DNA of 64,000 nucleotides from Afipia sp. (GTDB taxonomy: Bacteria > Pseudomonadota > Alphaproteobacteria > Rhizobiales > Xanthobacteraceae). A model generated the notes under the pieces. The model had not been told where the DNA came from. It was given only the letters and a program-made list of their open reading frames with translations, and ran no database searches. The DNA is taken from assembly GCA_024707075.1 (NCBI GenBank), contig JANQAK010000001.1, positions 1,510,001 through 1,574,000 of the forward strand. The letters are read 5' to 3'. Made by a program: the position numbers and the translations under genes. Positions 1-8,749 of this stretch are shown piece by piece. The stretch's first letter is position 1. Every line of letters starts with the position of its first letter.

Positions 1-1
1 G

Positions 2-223
2 TTCGCGCCTGAGCCACGTCTTGAGCCGCAGCATGTTTCAGAGCCGCAGCCTGAAGCAGCGCCAAAGCCGGTGCCGACACTCGCCGTGATCCGGAGTCCC
101 GAGAATCCTGCTCCTGCTCCGGTTGCTGCGCCTCCCGCGACCGAGCGCAAGATCGCGGACTGGAGCGTCGCCGACCTGGTGTCCGATCACGAGCCGGAAC
201 GCGGACCCCAGCCAAAGCCCTGA
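2..223 (+). CDS. C-terminal fragment of an unidentified Pro/Glu-rich protein
   Basis: An open frame runs from the window edge to TGA at 221-223 and gives about 73 residues. The visible part is low in complexity, with many Pro-Glu, Pro-Gln and Ala-Pro pairs, and ends in a more ordinary tail (motifs KIADWSVADLV and HEPERGPQPKP). Such tails are usually disordered linkers or C-termini. The start and the main domain lie outside the window, so no function can be given. The next gene (231-542) converges on it with 7 bases between stops. The call as coding rests on the uninterrupted frame and the proline-rich codon pattern only. Confidence 0.45.
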   Translation, partial: FAPEPRLEPQHVSEPQPEAAPKPVPTLAVIRSPENPAPAPVAAPPATERKIADWSVADLVSDHEPERGPQPKP

Positions 224-230
224 TCGCGCC

Positions 231-542
231 TCACGCGATCTGCGATAGCACCCTGCCGGAACCGCCTGCGTCCTTCGCGGTTGCACGATCATACGTCGCG
301 CGCGCGGCGGCCGGTGTCGCTCGCCGTAACGTGCGTGTCTGCGGGGTATGTTCCGCCATCGCAATCAGGTGTGCGACGAACGAGGCGTCCGGGCGCCCCG
401 TGCGGGACAGCGGAATCCACTCCACGCGTCCAACCGGGACCAGCGCGTGTGTGGCAACGGGTTCAGGCGCGGGGTCGCCGTGCGCCGTTTCCCTTTTGGG
501 CGTCGTCCGTCCGGCCGCCGGTGTGATGCTGGAAACGGTCAT
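231..542 (-). CDS. small conserved hypothetical protein
   Basis: A 103-residue protein starting with ATG (MTVSSITPAAG). The N-terminal third is Pro/Ala/Thr-rich. The C-terminal part contains FVAHLIAMAEHTPQTR followed by LRRATPAAARATYDR, a pattern I recall from small uncharacterised proteins of Bradyrhizobium relatives (Phe-Val-x-His-Leu-Ile, then Pro-Gln-Thr-Arg-x-Leu-Arg-Arg). There are no membrane segments or cysteines. It converges with the partial gene upstream. No function is known to me, and the family memory is the only support beyond the open frame. Confidence 0.6.
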   Translation of the reverse strand: MTVSSITPAAGRTTPKRETAHGDPAPEPVATHALVPVGRVEWIPLSRTGRPDASFVAHLIAMAEHTPQTRTLRRATPAAARATYDRATAKDAGGSGRVLSQIA

Positions 543-763
543 TGCCTGTCTGCCGCCTGTTTCATTTCGAGACGCAATGCGTCTTCCAAGGGCAGCATCG
601 CAAGGGTTGTGCCGGACGTGGTTGGCAGCGGGTTACCTCCTTCCGGACATTCAGAAACACCCGGTTTGTCGGATTATTCAGGAAGTTGAGCTAGACTGAC
701 GCGCACCGGAGACTTCAACTTCCGTCGCCGAATCACCCGCATGCGTCCCGGAACGAGGCACCT

Positions 764-2539
764 TTGACAGTCAGCCGGATTCAAACCTCGTCTCCTTCTA
801 CCCCTGCAACGGCGCCCGCAGACGCCCCTGCCGTCCGCCGCTCCCTTCCGGCCGCCGCGAATCTTCTTGCGACTCTCGGTCAGGCCAGCCTGACCTGGGA
901 CATCGCGAGCGACACCTTGCAGTGGAGCGATAACGTCGCCGATGTGCTGACTGGCATTCCGCAGGCGGCCTTGTCCAAAGCCGCCGAATTTTCGAAACTG
1001 ATCGAGCCGATGCGCGGCATCCGCAACGATGCCGTGCTGAATTCCACGGCGGTCGATACCGGGAACGGCGTGCCGTACCAGATCGAATACGGTTTGCGCG
1101 CGGGCATATCCGAGCCTGTGCTGTGGATCGATGAATGCGGCCGCTGGTTTGCCGGCCCCGATGGAAAGCCGTCCCGTGCGCAAGCCATCGTTCGCATCAA
1201 CAACGAGCGCCATGCCCGGGATGAGCAGCTTCTGAAATTATCGCAGGACGATCCGCTGACCGGCGAATTCAACCGCACGCGTCTGACCGCGGCGCTGGCT
1301 GAAGCCATCGAAGAGGCTGGCCGATTCCGCTCCTCCTTCGCCTTCATGCTGGTCGGCATCGATCATCTTGCCGCGATCAACGATGCGTTTGGATACGAAG
1401 TCGCCGACGAGGTGATCTGCGAGGTTGCGAAGCGCATTCGCGCGCGGCTGCGCGGCGGCGATGTACTCGGACGATTTTCCGGCAATAAATTCGGACTGAT
1501 CCTGAAGAACTGTTCTGTCGACGATATGAACATCGCCGCCGAGCGGTTCCTGTCCGGAATCCGCGATGAAGTGGTGCCGACCCGGTCCGGACCGGTGGCG
1601 TTGACCGCATCGATCGGCGCCATCAACGCGCTCAGGCATGCGCGCACGCTCGAGGAGGCGATGAGCCGAACCCAGGAGGCGCTCGATCTCGCCAAGGCGC
1701 GGCGGCGCGGCTCGCTGATGGTCTGGCAACCGAATATCGAGCGCGACGCCCAGCGCCGGGTCAACATCCGTGTCACTGATGAAATCGTCACCGCGCTGAA
1801 CGAACGCCGTATCGTGATGGCCTATGAGCCGGTGGTGACCGCCGGCTCGCGGCAGCCTGCGTTTCATGAATGTCTGGTGCGGATGCGCCAGGAGGATGGC
1901 GAGTATTCGCTGTCGCCGGACATCGTTCCGGTCGCAGAGAAACTCGGCCTGATCCGGCTGGTCGATCACCGGGTGCTGGAGCTGGTGGTGGCGGAACTGG
2001 CGGCGGCGCCTCAGGTTCAGCTCAGCCTGAACATTTCACCCGGCACGACGATGGATCCCGACTGGTGGACCAGCATCGAATCCTTGATGCAGGCCCATCC
2101 CGGCGCAGCCGAGCGGCTGATCGTGGAGATCACCGAAACCGTGGCGATCCAGAATCTGGACGATGTTCGCGGCTTCGTCACGCGGCTGAAGAAACTCGGC
2201 AGCCGTATTGCGATCGACGATTTCGGCGCCGGCTATACATCGTTCCGCAATCTGCGGAAACTCGGCGTCGATATTGTGAAGATCGACGGCGCATTCGTGC
2301 AGAACATCGCACGGTCGGCCGATGACCGCGCGTTCGTGCAAACCCTGATCGATCTTGCGCACCGGCTCGGCATCGAGACCGTAGCCGAGTGGGTGCAGGA
2401 CGAGGAATCCGCCAAACTGTTGCAGGGCTGGGGCTGCGACTACATCCAAGGCCGGCTGACGGGGCTGGCTTCCCTGACGAAGCCGTGGGCTTTCGATGCG
2501 ATGGCGGAGCCATCCCACGCAGCGCGCGCAGCAAACTGA
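764..2539 (+). CDS. GGDEF/EAL protein with degenerate GGDEF and apparently intact EAL domain
   Basis: A 591-residue cytoplasmic protein with a TTG start; GAGG lies about 6 bases upstream, and the nearby ATG at 741 runs into a stop. Residues about 40-150 look PAS-like (WDIASDTLQWSDN). A GGDEF fold follows from DDPLTGEFNR (162-171), but its signature is SGNKF at 239-243, so cyclase activity is unlikely. The C-terminal EAL domain has ECLVRM in place of EALLR, yet keeps LNIS, EITET, DDFGAGY, KIDG and VAEWV, the residues that bind metal and substrate in active cyclic-di-GMP phosphodiesterases. Inferred role: c-di-GMP hydrolysis, with the GGDEF remnant as a possible GTP sensor. It stands alone and converges with phaR. 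Confidence 0.85.
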   Translation: MTVSRIQTSSPSTPATAPADAPAVRRSLPAAANLLATLGQASLTWDIASDTLQWSDNVADVLTGIPQAALSKAAEFSKLIEPMRGIRNDAVLNSTAVDTGNGVPYQIEYGLRAGISEPVLWIDECGRWFAGPDGKPSRAQAIVRINNERHARDEQLLKLSQDDPLTGEFNRTRLTAALAEAIEEAGRFRSSFAFMLVGIDHLAAINDAFGYEVADEVICEVAKRIRARLRGGDVLGRFSGNKFGLILKNCSVDDMNIAAERFLSGIRDEVVPTRSGPVALTASIGAINALRHARTLEEAMSRTQEALDLAKARRRGSLMVWQPNIERDAQRRVNIRVTDEIVTALNERRIVMAYEPVVTAGSRQPAFHECLVRMRQEDGEYSLSPDIVPVAEKLGLIRLVDHRVLELVVAELAAAPQVQLSLNISPGTTMDPDWWTSIESLMQAHPGAAERLIVEITETVAIQNLDDVRGFVTRLKKLGSRIAIDDFGAGYTSFRNLRKLGVDIVKIDGAFVQNIARSADDRAFVQTLIDLAHRLGIETVAEWVQDEESAKLLQGWGCDYIQGRLTGLASLTKPWAFDAMAEPSHAARAAN

Positions 2540-2565
2540 TACCGGGCCCATTCGCGAAAGAGTCC

Positions 2566-2588
2566 GTCACCGCGTTGAACGCGGTGAC
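2566..2588. terminator. 9-bp perfect inverted repeat between convergent genes
   Basis: GTCACCGCG, a 5-base loop TTGAA, then CGCGGTGAC lie between the stops of the EAL gene and phaR. No T-run follows on either strand, so it is a weak candidate for a shared terminator or an mRNA 3' protecting hairpin. Confidence 0.35.
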
Positions 2589-2597
2589 ATTGGTGAC

Positions 2598-3197
2598 TCA
2601 GCCCTTGTTCTCGGATTCCTTCGACATCCGCTCGAGGCGATCCTGCATCTCTTTCATCTGACGCTTGAGATCGTCGATGTCCGCCTCCGGCGGCTCGTTC
2701 GCGGTCGGCGGCGATTCGGCTGACGGCGTGTCCTTCCGCAGCGGCGCACCGAACGGCTTGAACATCGAGAATGTGCGCTCGAACATTTCCATGTTGCGGC
2801 GGACGTGCTCCTCCAGCGGCGCGAATGGCGTCAGGCTGAAGGTGTTGGTCATCTGCTTGCGGAATTTTTCCTGTTCGCGCGTCAGCGTGTCGATGGATTG
2901 CTCCAGATATTTCGGAACGATCATCTGCATGCTGTCGCCGTAGAAACGGATCAACTGGCGCAGGAACGTGGTCGGCAGCAGGTTCTGGCCGGCCTTGTTT
3001 TCCTGCTCGAAGATGATCTGCGCCAGAACCGAGCGGGTAATGTCATCGCCGGTCTTCGCATCGTAGACGAGGAAATCCTCGCCCTCCTTCACCATGGCCG
3101 CGAGGTCTTCGAGGGTCACATAGGTGCTGGTGCCCGTATTGTAGAGGCGCCGATTGGCGTACTTTTTAATCGTAATTGGCTGATCGGATTTTGCCAT
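2598..3197 (-). CDS. phaR: PhaR, polyhydroxyalkanoate synthesis repressor
   Basis: A protein of 199 residues from ATG at 3197 (MAKSDQP); an in-frame ATG 12 bases earlier would add MCES. The N-terminal block ITIKKYANRRLYNTGTSTYV, then LEDLAAMVKEG, is the DNA/PHB-binding domain of PhaR. A PHB accumulation regulatory domain follows, then a Pro/Glu-rich stretch and a charged C-terminal coiled coil (DDLKRQMKEMQDRLERM). In this family PhaR binds polyhydroxybutyrate granules and represses phasin and pha genes when polymer is absent. It lies divergent to phaA, with a two-hairpin repeat in the intergenic region, and converges with the EAL gene. Confidence 0.93.
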   Translation of the reverse strand: MAKSDQPITIKKYANRRLYNTGTSTYVTLEDLAAMVKEGEDFLVYDAKTGDDITRSVLAQIIFEQENKAGQNLLPTTFLRQLIRFYGDSMQMIVPKYLEQSIDTLTREQEKFRKQMTNTFSLTPFAPLEEHVRRNMEMFERTFSMFKPFGAPLRKDTPSAESPPTANEPPEADIDDLKRQMKEMQDRLERMSKESENKG

Positions 3198-3396
3198 GGA
3201 CTCACACATACCTACCTAGCGAGGGATGGAACCGGCGAGCATTGCCGGGGGCAGTGCAAACAATGCATCGCAATAAACTAAGCACTTTCAGAATGGTACG
3301 GCTACCGTTTTGTGCAGGACGGTTAATGTCCGGGCATGGCAAGGACGCAAATGCAGCAAACGTCCAGAATGCCTTTGGCCGATTGACACGAAACGG

Positions 3397-3555
3397 CTAG
3401 TGTGGTGGCTCGCAAGTCCGCATCGTTTTGCAGTGCATTCTTTTGCGGAGTTGCGAGCTAAAACCGCACTGGAATTATAATTTCTGGTGTCCCGAATCGA
3501 AGTTCGCAACGCAAGATGCTGCAACACGGAGTGAACTTCGGATTCGGGACACTAG
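3397..3555 (+). repeat. two-hairpin intergenic repeat, copy 1 (CTAGTG...CACTAG)
   Basis: A 159-bp element bounded by CTAGTG and CACTAG. The left hairpin pairs GGCTCGCAAGTCCGC with GCGGAGTTGCGAGCT. The right hairpin pairs TCGAAGTTCG with CGAACTTCGGA-like sequence, flanked by GTGTCCCGA and TCGGGACAC. An AT-rich spacer (ATTATAATTTCT) separates them. It sits between divergent phaR and phaA and is closest in sequence to copy 4 (59443-59604). Confidence 0.8.
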
Positions 3556-3643
3556 TTAACAGGATACAGCCAAAGCCCGCCGATCCATCCGGCGGCTTCC
3601 CCGCGACCCCCAGGTCCTTCGACTTCAAAAGCAGGAGATGTCC

Positions 3644-4819
3644 ATGTCCGACGATGTCGTCATCGTCAGCGCTGCCCGCACCCCGGTCGGCACATTCAAC
3701 GGCGCATTCGCCAATACCCCGGCCCATGAACTGGGTGCGGTTGCCATCAAGGCCGCTCTCGAGCGGGCCGGCATCGAGCCAGCCCGCGTCTCCGAAATTA
3801 TCATGGGCCAGATTCTGACCGCGGCTCAGGGGCAGAACCCCGCACGGCAGGCGGCCATGAAGGCCGGCATTCCGGTGGAGAGCCCGGCTTGGGGCGTCAA
3901 CATGCTTTGCGGTTCAGGGCTGCGCACGGTGGCGTTGGGTTATCAGGCGCTGATGAACGGTGATTCCGAGATCGTGGTCGCTGGTGGTCAGGAATCCATG
4001 AGCATGTCGCCCCATGCCCAGCATTTGCGCGCTGGCGTGAAAATGGGCGCGCTCGATTTCGTCGACACCATGATCAAGGACGGTCTGTGGGATGCCTTCA
4101 ACGGCTATCACATGGGCAACACCGCCGAGAATGTCGCGCGGCAGTTCCAGATCACCCGCCAGCAGCAGGACGAGTTTGCCGTCGGTTCGCAGAACAAGGC
4201 CGAAGCGGCGCAGAAGGCCGGCAAGTTCAAGGACGAGATCGTGCCGTTCACCGTCAAGACACGCAAGGGCGATATCGTGGTGGAGGCCGACGAAGGTCCG
4301 CGCCACGGTGCGTCAATGGACGGGATGGCCAAGCTCAAGCCCGCGTTTGAAAAGGACGGCACCGTGACCGCCGGCAACGCCTCGGGCATCAATGATGGCG
4401 CCGCGGCGCTGGTGCTGATGACCGCCAAGCAGGCGGCCAAGGAAGGCAAGACGCCGCTTGCGCGGATCGTGTCGTGGGCGCAGGCGGGCGTCGATCCGTC
4501 AATCATGGGCACGGGGCCGATCCCGGCATCGCGCGCGGCCCTCAAGAAGGCCGGCTGGAAGCCCGGTGATCTCGACCTGATCGAGGCGAACGAAGCATTT
4601 GCCGCTCAGGCTTCCGCCGTGAACAAGGAAATCGGCTGGGATCCTGCGAAGGTCAACGTCAACGGCGGCGCGATTGCCATCGGTCATCCGATCGGCGCAT
4701 CGGGCGCGCGCGTGCTGGTGACCCTGCTGCACGAAATGCAGAAGCGGGATGCCAAGAAGGGCCTGGCCACGTTGTGCATCGGCGGCGGCATGGGCATCGC
4801 ACTGTGCGTGGAGCGATAA
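3644..4819 (+). CDS. phaA: PhaA, acetyl-CoA acetyltransferase (beta-ketothiolase)
   Basis: A 391-residue thiolase that condenses two acetyl-CoA into acetoacetyl-CoA, the first step of polyhydroxybutyrate synthesis. The start [16 protein letters not shown] is chosen because AGGAG ends 6 bases upstream; an ATG at 3638 abuts that site. The acylated cysteine lies in NMLCGSGLR near residue 89. The C-terminal signatures [26 protein letters not shown] (catalytic His) and LCIGGGMG (second Cys) are all present. Length is normal. A strong terminator follows and phaB comes next. phaR is divergent upstream, as expected for its regulator. Confidence 0.96.
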   Translation: MSDDVVIVSAARTPVGTFNGAFANTPAHELGAVAIKAALERAGIEPARVSEIIMGQILTAAQGQNPARQAAMKAGIPVESPAWGVNMLCGSGLRTVALGYQALMNGDSEIVVAGGQESMSMSPHAQHLRAGVKMGALDFVDTMIKDGLWDAFNGYHMGNTAENVARQFQITRQQQDEFAVGSQNKAEAAQKAGKFKDEIVPFTVKTRKGDIVVEADEGPRHGASMDGMAKLKPAFEKDGTVTAGNASGINDGAAALVLMTAKQAAKEGKTPLARIVSWAQAGVDPSIMGTGPIPASRAALKKAGWKPGDLDLIEANEAFAAQASAVNKEIGWDPAKVNVNGGAIAIGHPIGASGARVLVTLLHEMQKRDAKKGLATLCIGGGMGIALCVER

Positions 4820-4854
4820 AAATCTTCCGAGCGCACTGCACAATATAAAATCAA

Positions 4855-4883
4855 AATGCCCGGCTCGCTGCCGGGCATTTTTT
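4855..4883 (+). terminator. Rho-independent terminator after phaA
   Basis: AATGCCCGGC, loop TCGCT, GCCGGGCATT, continuing into six T. It separates phaA from phaB, so phaB probably has its own promoter or depends on read-through. Confidence 0.85.
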
Positions 4884-4953
4884 CTTGCGTTATCTCAATT
4901 GACTTGAATACTTGCCGTCTAAAAGAGTGCGAACTGTGGAGGGGATACTCAAG

Positions 4954-5679
4954 ATGGCACGCGTGGCATTGGTAACAGGCGGAACGCGCGGCATCGGCGC
5001 TGCGATCAGCAAGGCGTTGAAGGCTGCGGGCTACAAGGTTGCGGCGACTTATGCCGGCAACGATGCGGCCGCCGCGAAATTCAAGGCCGAAACGGGAATC
5101 CCGGTTTACAAGTGGGATGTCGGCGCGTTCGATGCATGCACGGACGGCGTGAAGAAAGTCGAAGCCGATCTCGGGCCGATCGACGTGCTGGTCAACAATG
5201 CCGGCATCACCCGCGACGTGCCGTTCCACAAGATGACGCTCGATCAGTGGAACGCGGTGATGAACACCAATCTCGGCTCGCTGTTCAACATGACGCGGCA
5301 GGTCATCGAGGGCATGCGCGCGCGCAAATTCGGGCGCATCATCAACATTTCCTCCATCAACGGCCAGAAGGGCCAGTTCGGGCAGGTCAACTATTCGGCG
5401 GCGAAAGCCGGTGACATCGGATTCACCAAGGCACTCGCGCTTGAAAATGCGCGCGGCGGGGTGACCGTCAACGCCATCTGCCCCGGCTATATCAACACCG
5501 AAATGGTTCAGGCGGTGCCGAAGGACGTGCTGGAGAAGAACGTGATCCCGCAGATTCCGGTGAACCGTCTCGGCGAGCCGGAGGAAATCGCGCGGGGCGT
5601 CGTCTTCCTTGCCTCCGACGAGTCCGGTTTCATCACCGGTTCGACGATGACCATCAACGGCGGACAATATCTGACTTGA
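4954..5679 (+). CDS. phaB: PhaB, acetoacetyl-CoA reductase
   Basis: A 241-residue short-chain dehydrogenase reducing acetoacetyl-CoA to (R)-3-hydroxybutyryl-CoA with NADPH. The start MARVALVTGG at 4954 has GGAGGGG 9 bases upstream; the frame is open further 5' but lacks a better start. Visible are the cofactor motif TGGTRGIG, NNAG (NNAGITRD), the catalytic Ser in NISSINGQ, and YSAAKAG with the Tyr-Lys pair. The pairing with phaA and phaR makes the substrate assignment firm among SDR enzymes. No phaC synthase is seen in this window. Confidence 0.95.
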   Translation: MARVALVTGGTRGIGAAISKALKAAGYKVAATYAGNDAAAAKFKAETGIPVYKWDVGAFDACTDGVKKVEADLGPIDVLVNNAGITRDVPFHKMTLDQWNAVMNTNLGSLFNMTRQVIEGMRARKFGRIINISSINGQKGQFGQVNYSAAKAGDIGFTKALALENARGGVTVNAICPGYINTEMVQAVPKDVLEKNVIPQIPVNRLGEPEEIARGVVFLASDESGFITGSTMTINGGQYLT

Positions 5680-5719
5680 CCGTCTGGCGTCGTTGCGGAT
5701 TGAGTGCCATTGATCCGCG

Positions 5720-6598
5720 ATGACGTCCTCCTCTGCCACCCTCATCGGCCTGACCGCCATCGTTATGTGGTCGCTGCTTGCTGCGCTCACCGTAGCGACG
5801 GGACGCGTTCCGCCATTTCAGTTATTGGCGATGACGTTCGCCATCGGCGCATGCGCCGGTCCGGTGACATGGCTGCGGCGGCCCACGGCGATCCATGCGC
5901 TGCGCCAGCCGCTCGCGGTGTGGCTGGTCGGCATCGGCGGGCTGTTCGGCTATCACGCGCTTTATTTCCTGGCGTTGCGGCTGGCACCGCCCGCTGAAGC
6001 CGGTCTGCTGAATTATCTGTGGCCGCTATTGATCGTCGTGCTCTCGTCGCTGTTGCCGGGCGAGCGCCTTGCGCCGCACCACATCGTGGGCGCGGCACTT
6101 GGTTTTGCCGGAACCGTCATGCTGTTCGCGGGCAATGGCGGATCGCAATTCAATCCGGCTCATATTCCGGGCTTCCTTGCGGCCTTCATCGCGGCATTCG
6201 TCTGGGCCGGTTACTCGGTGATGTCGCGTCGGTTCGCGGCGGTGCCGACCGACGCGGTGGCGGGATTCTGTCTGGCGACTGCGCTGCTGGCTGCGGTGTG
6301 TCACTTCATTCTGGAAGTCACGATCTGGCCTGAGACGATCGCGCAATGGCTCGCCATTGTGGCGCTCGGCATCGGCCCGGTCGGCATCGCCTTTTTCGCG
6401 TGGGACATCGGCATGAAGCGTGGCGACATCCGCGTACTGGGGGCGGCGTCCTATGCCACGCCTCTGTTGTCGACGGCGTTTCTGATCCTCGCGGGATTTG
6501 CCAAGCCCACACCGACGCTGGCCGCAGCCGCAGCGCTGATCGCGGTTGGCGGGTTGATCGCCGCGAAGGACATGGTGTTCGGCAGGCGCGCTTCTTAA
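5720..6598 (+). CDS. EamA/DMT-family transporter, YddG-like
   Basis: A 292-residue inner-membrane protein with about ten hydrophobic segments arranged as two EamA repeats. The first begins with IGLTAIVMWSLLAAL and contains YHALYFLALRLAPPAEAGLLNYLWPLLIV, which is typical of the aromatic amino-acid exporter YddG and relatives. The second contains VWAGYSVMSRRF and GPVGIAFFAWDIGMKRGDIRVLG. Inferred role: export of amino acids or similar small metabolites; substrate cannot be read from sequence. Its stop overlaps the stop of the convergent cupin gene. Confidence 0.85.
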   Translation: MTSSSATLIGLTAIVMWSLLAALTVATGRVPPFQLLAMTFAIGACAGPVTWLRRPTAIHALRQPLAVWLVGIGGLFGYHALYFLALRLAPPAEAGLLNYLWPLLIVVLSSLLPGERLAPHHIVGAALGFAGTVMLFAGNGGSQFNPAHIPGFLAAFIAAFVWAGYSVMSRRFAAVPTDAVAGFCLATALLAAVCHFILEVTIWPETIAQWLAIVALGIGPVGIAFFAWDIGMKRGDIRVLGAASYATPLLSTAFLILAGFAKPTPTLAAAAALIAVGGLIAAKDMVFGRRAS

Positions 6599-7038
6599 GC
6601 GGGCGACCAGCCCGGCGGCGCAAGCTCGAACGTCGCGAAGTCAAAGCCGGGCGCCACGGTGCAGCCCACCAGCGTCCAGTCGCCACGGCTCTCCGCCGCT
6701 TGCCACGCATGGGCCGGCACGACCGCTTGCGGCTGTTCGCCCGCCGTCACATCGGGACCGAGCATAATCTTGCGTTCGCCAGTGTCATCGGCGATCCGGA
6801 GCGTCAGCGGGCTGCCGGCATGGTAATGCCAAAGCTCTACTGCATCGATGCGATGCCAATGCGATGTCTCGCCGCACGCCAGCAGGAAATAGATCGCGGT
6901 GGATGCCGCACGGCCGCCATCGACGGCATGGGAATCGCGAAACGTCTCGCGATAGTGGCCGCCTTCGGGATGCGGTCTCAGATCGAGACGCGTGATGATC
7001 TCTTCGGCTGTCAGCCCAACCGTTGTCCCGCCGGTCAT
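6595..7038 (-). CDS. DUF985-family cupin protein
   Basis: A protein of 147 residues starting MTGGTTVGLTAEEI. It has the cupin_5/DUF985 pattern: HPEGGHYRETFRD, IYFLLACGETSHWHRID with the metal-type histidines, WHYHAGSPL, and GPDVTAGEQPQAVVPAHAWQAA. Members are compact beta-barrels, some linked to sugar epimerase-like folds, but the reaction is mostly unknown. The ATG overlaps the end of gloB by 4 bases (ATGA), so the two are probably co-translated. It converges with the DMT transporter gene. Confidence 0.85.
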   Translation of the reverse strand: MTGGTTVGLTAEEIITRLDLRPHPEGGHYRETFRDSHAVDGGRAASTAIYFLLACGETSHWHRIDAVELWHYHAGSPLTLRIADDTGERKIMLGPDVTAGEQPQAVVPAHAWQAAESRGDWTLVGCTVAPGFDFATFELAPPGWSPA

Positions 7039-7802
7039 GCCTTGTTCTTGCGTTCGCGCAGTTCGCCGAACACTTCGGCCGGGCTCTTGCCGGCAAGCCC
7101 GACGGCGGCAGCGACGGATGGAACGTCGGCGCGCAGGAAAGTGTTGGCTTCCTTCTCGTCGCGGATCAGCGTCGGGATTGTCGGTTGGTTCGCGGCGCGC
7201 AGCTTCGTCACTTCCTCGGCACGCGCTTTCAGCGCCGGATTGTTCGGCTCGATGCCGAGCGCGAACTTCACGTTCGATGCGGTGTACTCGTGGCCGCAAT
7301 AGACCCGCATGTCGTTGGGCAGCGCGCGCAGCTTCAGCAGCGAGTCCCACATCATCGGATAGGTGCCCTCGAACACGCGGCCGCAGCCGATCGAGAACAG
7401 CGTATCGGCGCAGAACAGCGCGCGGTCGGCATCGAATACGTAGCTGACATGGTCGAGGGTATGGCCTGGGGTTTCCAGCACGCGTGCGGCGAGATTGCCG
7501 ATCTTCACCGTGTCGCCGTCCTTGACGCGCTCATCGGCCAGCGGGATCGCCGTTCCCTTGTCGAAAGGTGCGACCACGCGGCAATTGTATTTTGTCTTGA
7601 GTTCGGCGATGCCGCCGACATGGTCCGCATGATGATGCGTGACCAGAATGTCGGTCAGTGTCCAGCCCTCGCGCTGCAACGCCTTGATGATCGGTCCGGC
7701 CTCCGGCGCATCGATCGAGGCGGTGGCTTTGGTGACCGGATCATGAATGAGATAGCCGAAATTGTCGGACAGGCAGGGAAACAGGCGAATCTCGGCAGTC
7801 AT
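7035..7802 (-). CDS. gloB: GloB, hydroxyacylglutathione hydrolase (glyoxalase II)
   Basis: A 255-residue metallo-beta-lactamase-fold enzyme that hydrolyses S-D-lactoylglutathione, the second step of methylglyoxal detoxification. The dinuclear metal motif THHHADH is present (LVTHHHADHVGG), followed by GHTLDHVSY, AD(T)LFSIGCGR and YCGHEYT. The C-terminal glyoxalase II domain is present with LRAANQPTIPTLI. The length matches the family. It is first in a two-gene unit with the cupin gene and divergent from the methyltransferase gene. Confidence 0.95.
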   Translation of the reverse strand: MTAEIRLFPCLSDNFGYLIHDPVTKATASIDAPEAGPIIKALQREGWTLTDILVTHHHADHVGGIAELKTKYNCRVVAPFDKGTAIPLADERVKDGDTVKIGNLAARVLETPGHTLDHVSYVFDADRALFCADTLFSIGCGRVFEGTYPMMWDSLLKLRALPNDMRVYCGHEYTASNVKFALGIEPNNPALKARAEEVTKLRAANQPTIPTLIRDEKEANTFLRADVPSVAAAVGLAGKSPAEVFGELRERKNKA

Positions 7803-7930
7803 GACATCTCCATTCGGCGAGGATGCGCTAAGTTAACACGGCTGCCTAGCCGAGTGAAATACGTTAACGCCGTTCCATGGACGGCCTTGTGGCCGCTGCA
7901 TCTCACGATATGCCATGATAGGCTGATAGC

Positions 7931-8686
7931 ATGACAATCGACGTGATCGATCTTCGCAATTTCTATTCGCAGCGTCTCGGCATCGTGGCGCGGCGGCTGA
8001 TCAATCGCGGCATCCAGCGGCACTGGCCGCATGCGGATGGCCTGCGCGTGGCGGGGCTTGGTTATCCGACGCCCTATCTCGGCCTGTTCCGCGAGGACGC
8101 CGAGCGATGCATCGCATTGATGCCGGCCGCGCAGGGCGTACTCAAGTGGCCCACCGCGCGTCCGACGCTGTCGACGCTGGTGGATGAATTTGCGCTGCCG
8201 CTGGCGGATGCCGCGGTCGACCGCATCCTGGTCGTGCATGCGCTGGAAATCTGCGACGATCCGGAAGGGCTGCTGCGGGAGGTGTGGCGTGTACTCGCGC
8301 CTTCGGGCCGGATGATGGCGATCATTCCCAACCGCCGCGGCGTCTGGACCCGAACCGACAACACGCCGTTCGGCCACGGCCGTCCTTACTCGCGCTCGCA
8401 GATCACGCAACTGCTGCGGCAGACATGGTTCACCCCGACGGCGTGGGGCGAGGCGCTGTTTGTGCCGCCGTTCGAAGGCGGATGGGTGCTGCGGTCAGCG
8501 ATGGCCTGGGAGCGCATGAGCGCTGCGGTGTCGTCGCCGTTCGCGGGTGTTCATATCGTCGAGGCATCGAAGCAGGTCTATCGCGCGATCCCGGCGCATC
8601 GCGAGCGCACGCGCCTCATTCCGTCGATGCCGCCGGTCCTCGTGCCGACGCCGACGCGCTACAACGACAAGTCATTAGCCGGCTGA
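7931..8686 (+). CDS. class I SAM-dependent methyltransferase
   Basis: A protein of 251 residues starting MTIDVIDLRNFYSQRLG. The Rossmann core is a variant Methyltransf_11: VAGLGYPTPYL in the motif I position, LADAAVDRILVVHALEICDDPEGLLREVWRVLAPSGRMM for motifs II-III. It continues with IPNRRGVWTRTDNTPFGHGRPYS. Homologues sit divergent to gloB in related genomes as I recall; substrate unknown. It converges with the DUF4167 gene across a terminator. Confidence 0.8.
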   Translation: MTIDVIDLRNFYSQRLGIVARRLINRGIQRHWPHADGLRVAGLGYPTPYLGLFREDAERCIALMPAAQGVLKWPTARPTLSTLVDEFALPLADAAVDRILVVHALEICDDPEGLLREVWRVLAPSGRMMAIIPNRRGVWTRTDNTPFGHGRPYSRSQITQLLRQTWFTPTAWGEALFVPPFEGGWVLRSAMAWERMSAAVSSPFAGVHIVEASKQVYRAIPAHRERTRLIPSMPPVLVPTPTRYNDKSLAG

Positions 8687-8723
8687 ACAAAAAATGCCCG
8701 CCGGAGCAACGCTCGGGCGGGCA
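8687..8723 (-). terminator. terminator between the methyltransferase and DUF4167 genes
   Basis: TGCCCGCC, a loop of about 13 bases, and GGCGGGCA, preceded on the + strand by seven A, which read as a T-run on the - strand. It terminates the DUF4167 gene and may also act on the convergent methyltransferase transcript. Confidence 0.75.
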
Positions 8724-8749
8724 ATTCAATCAGCAATATCGAACCGGGC

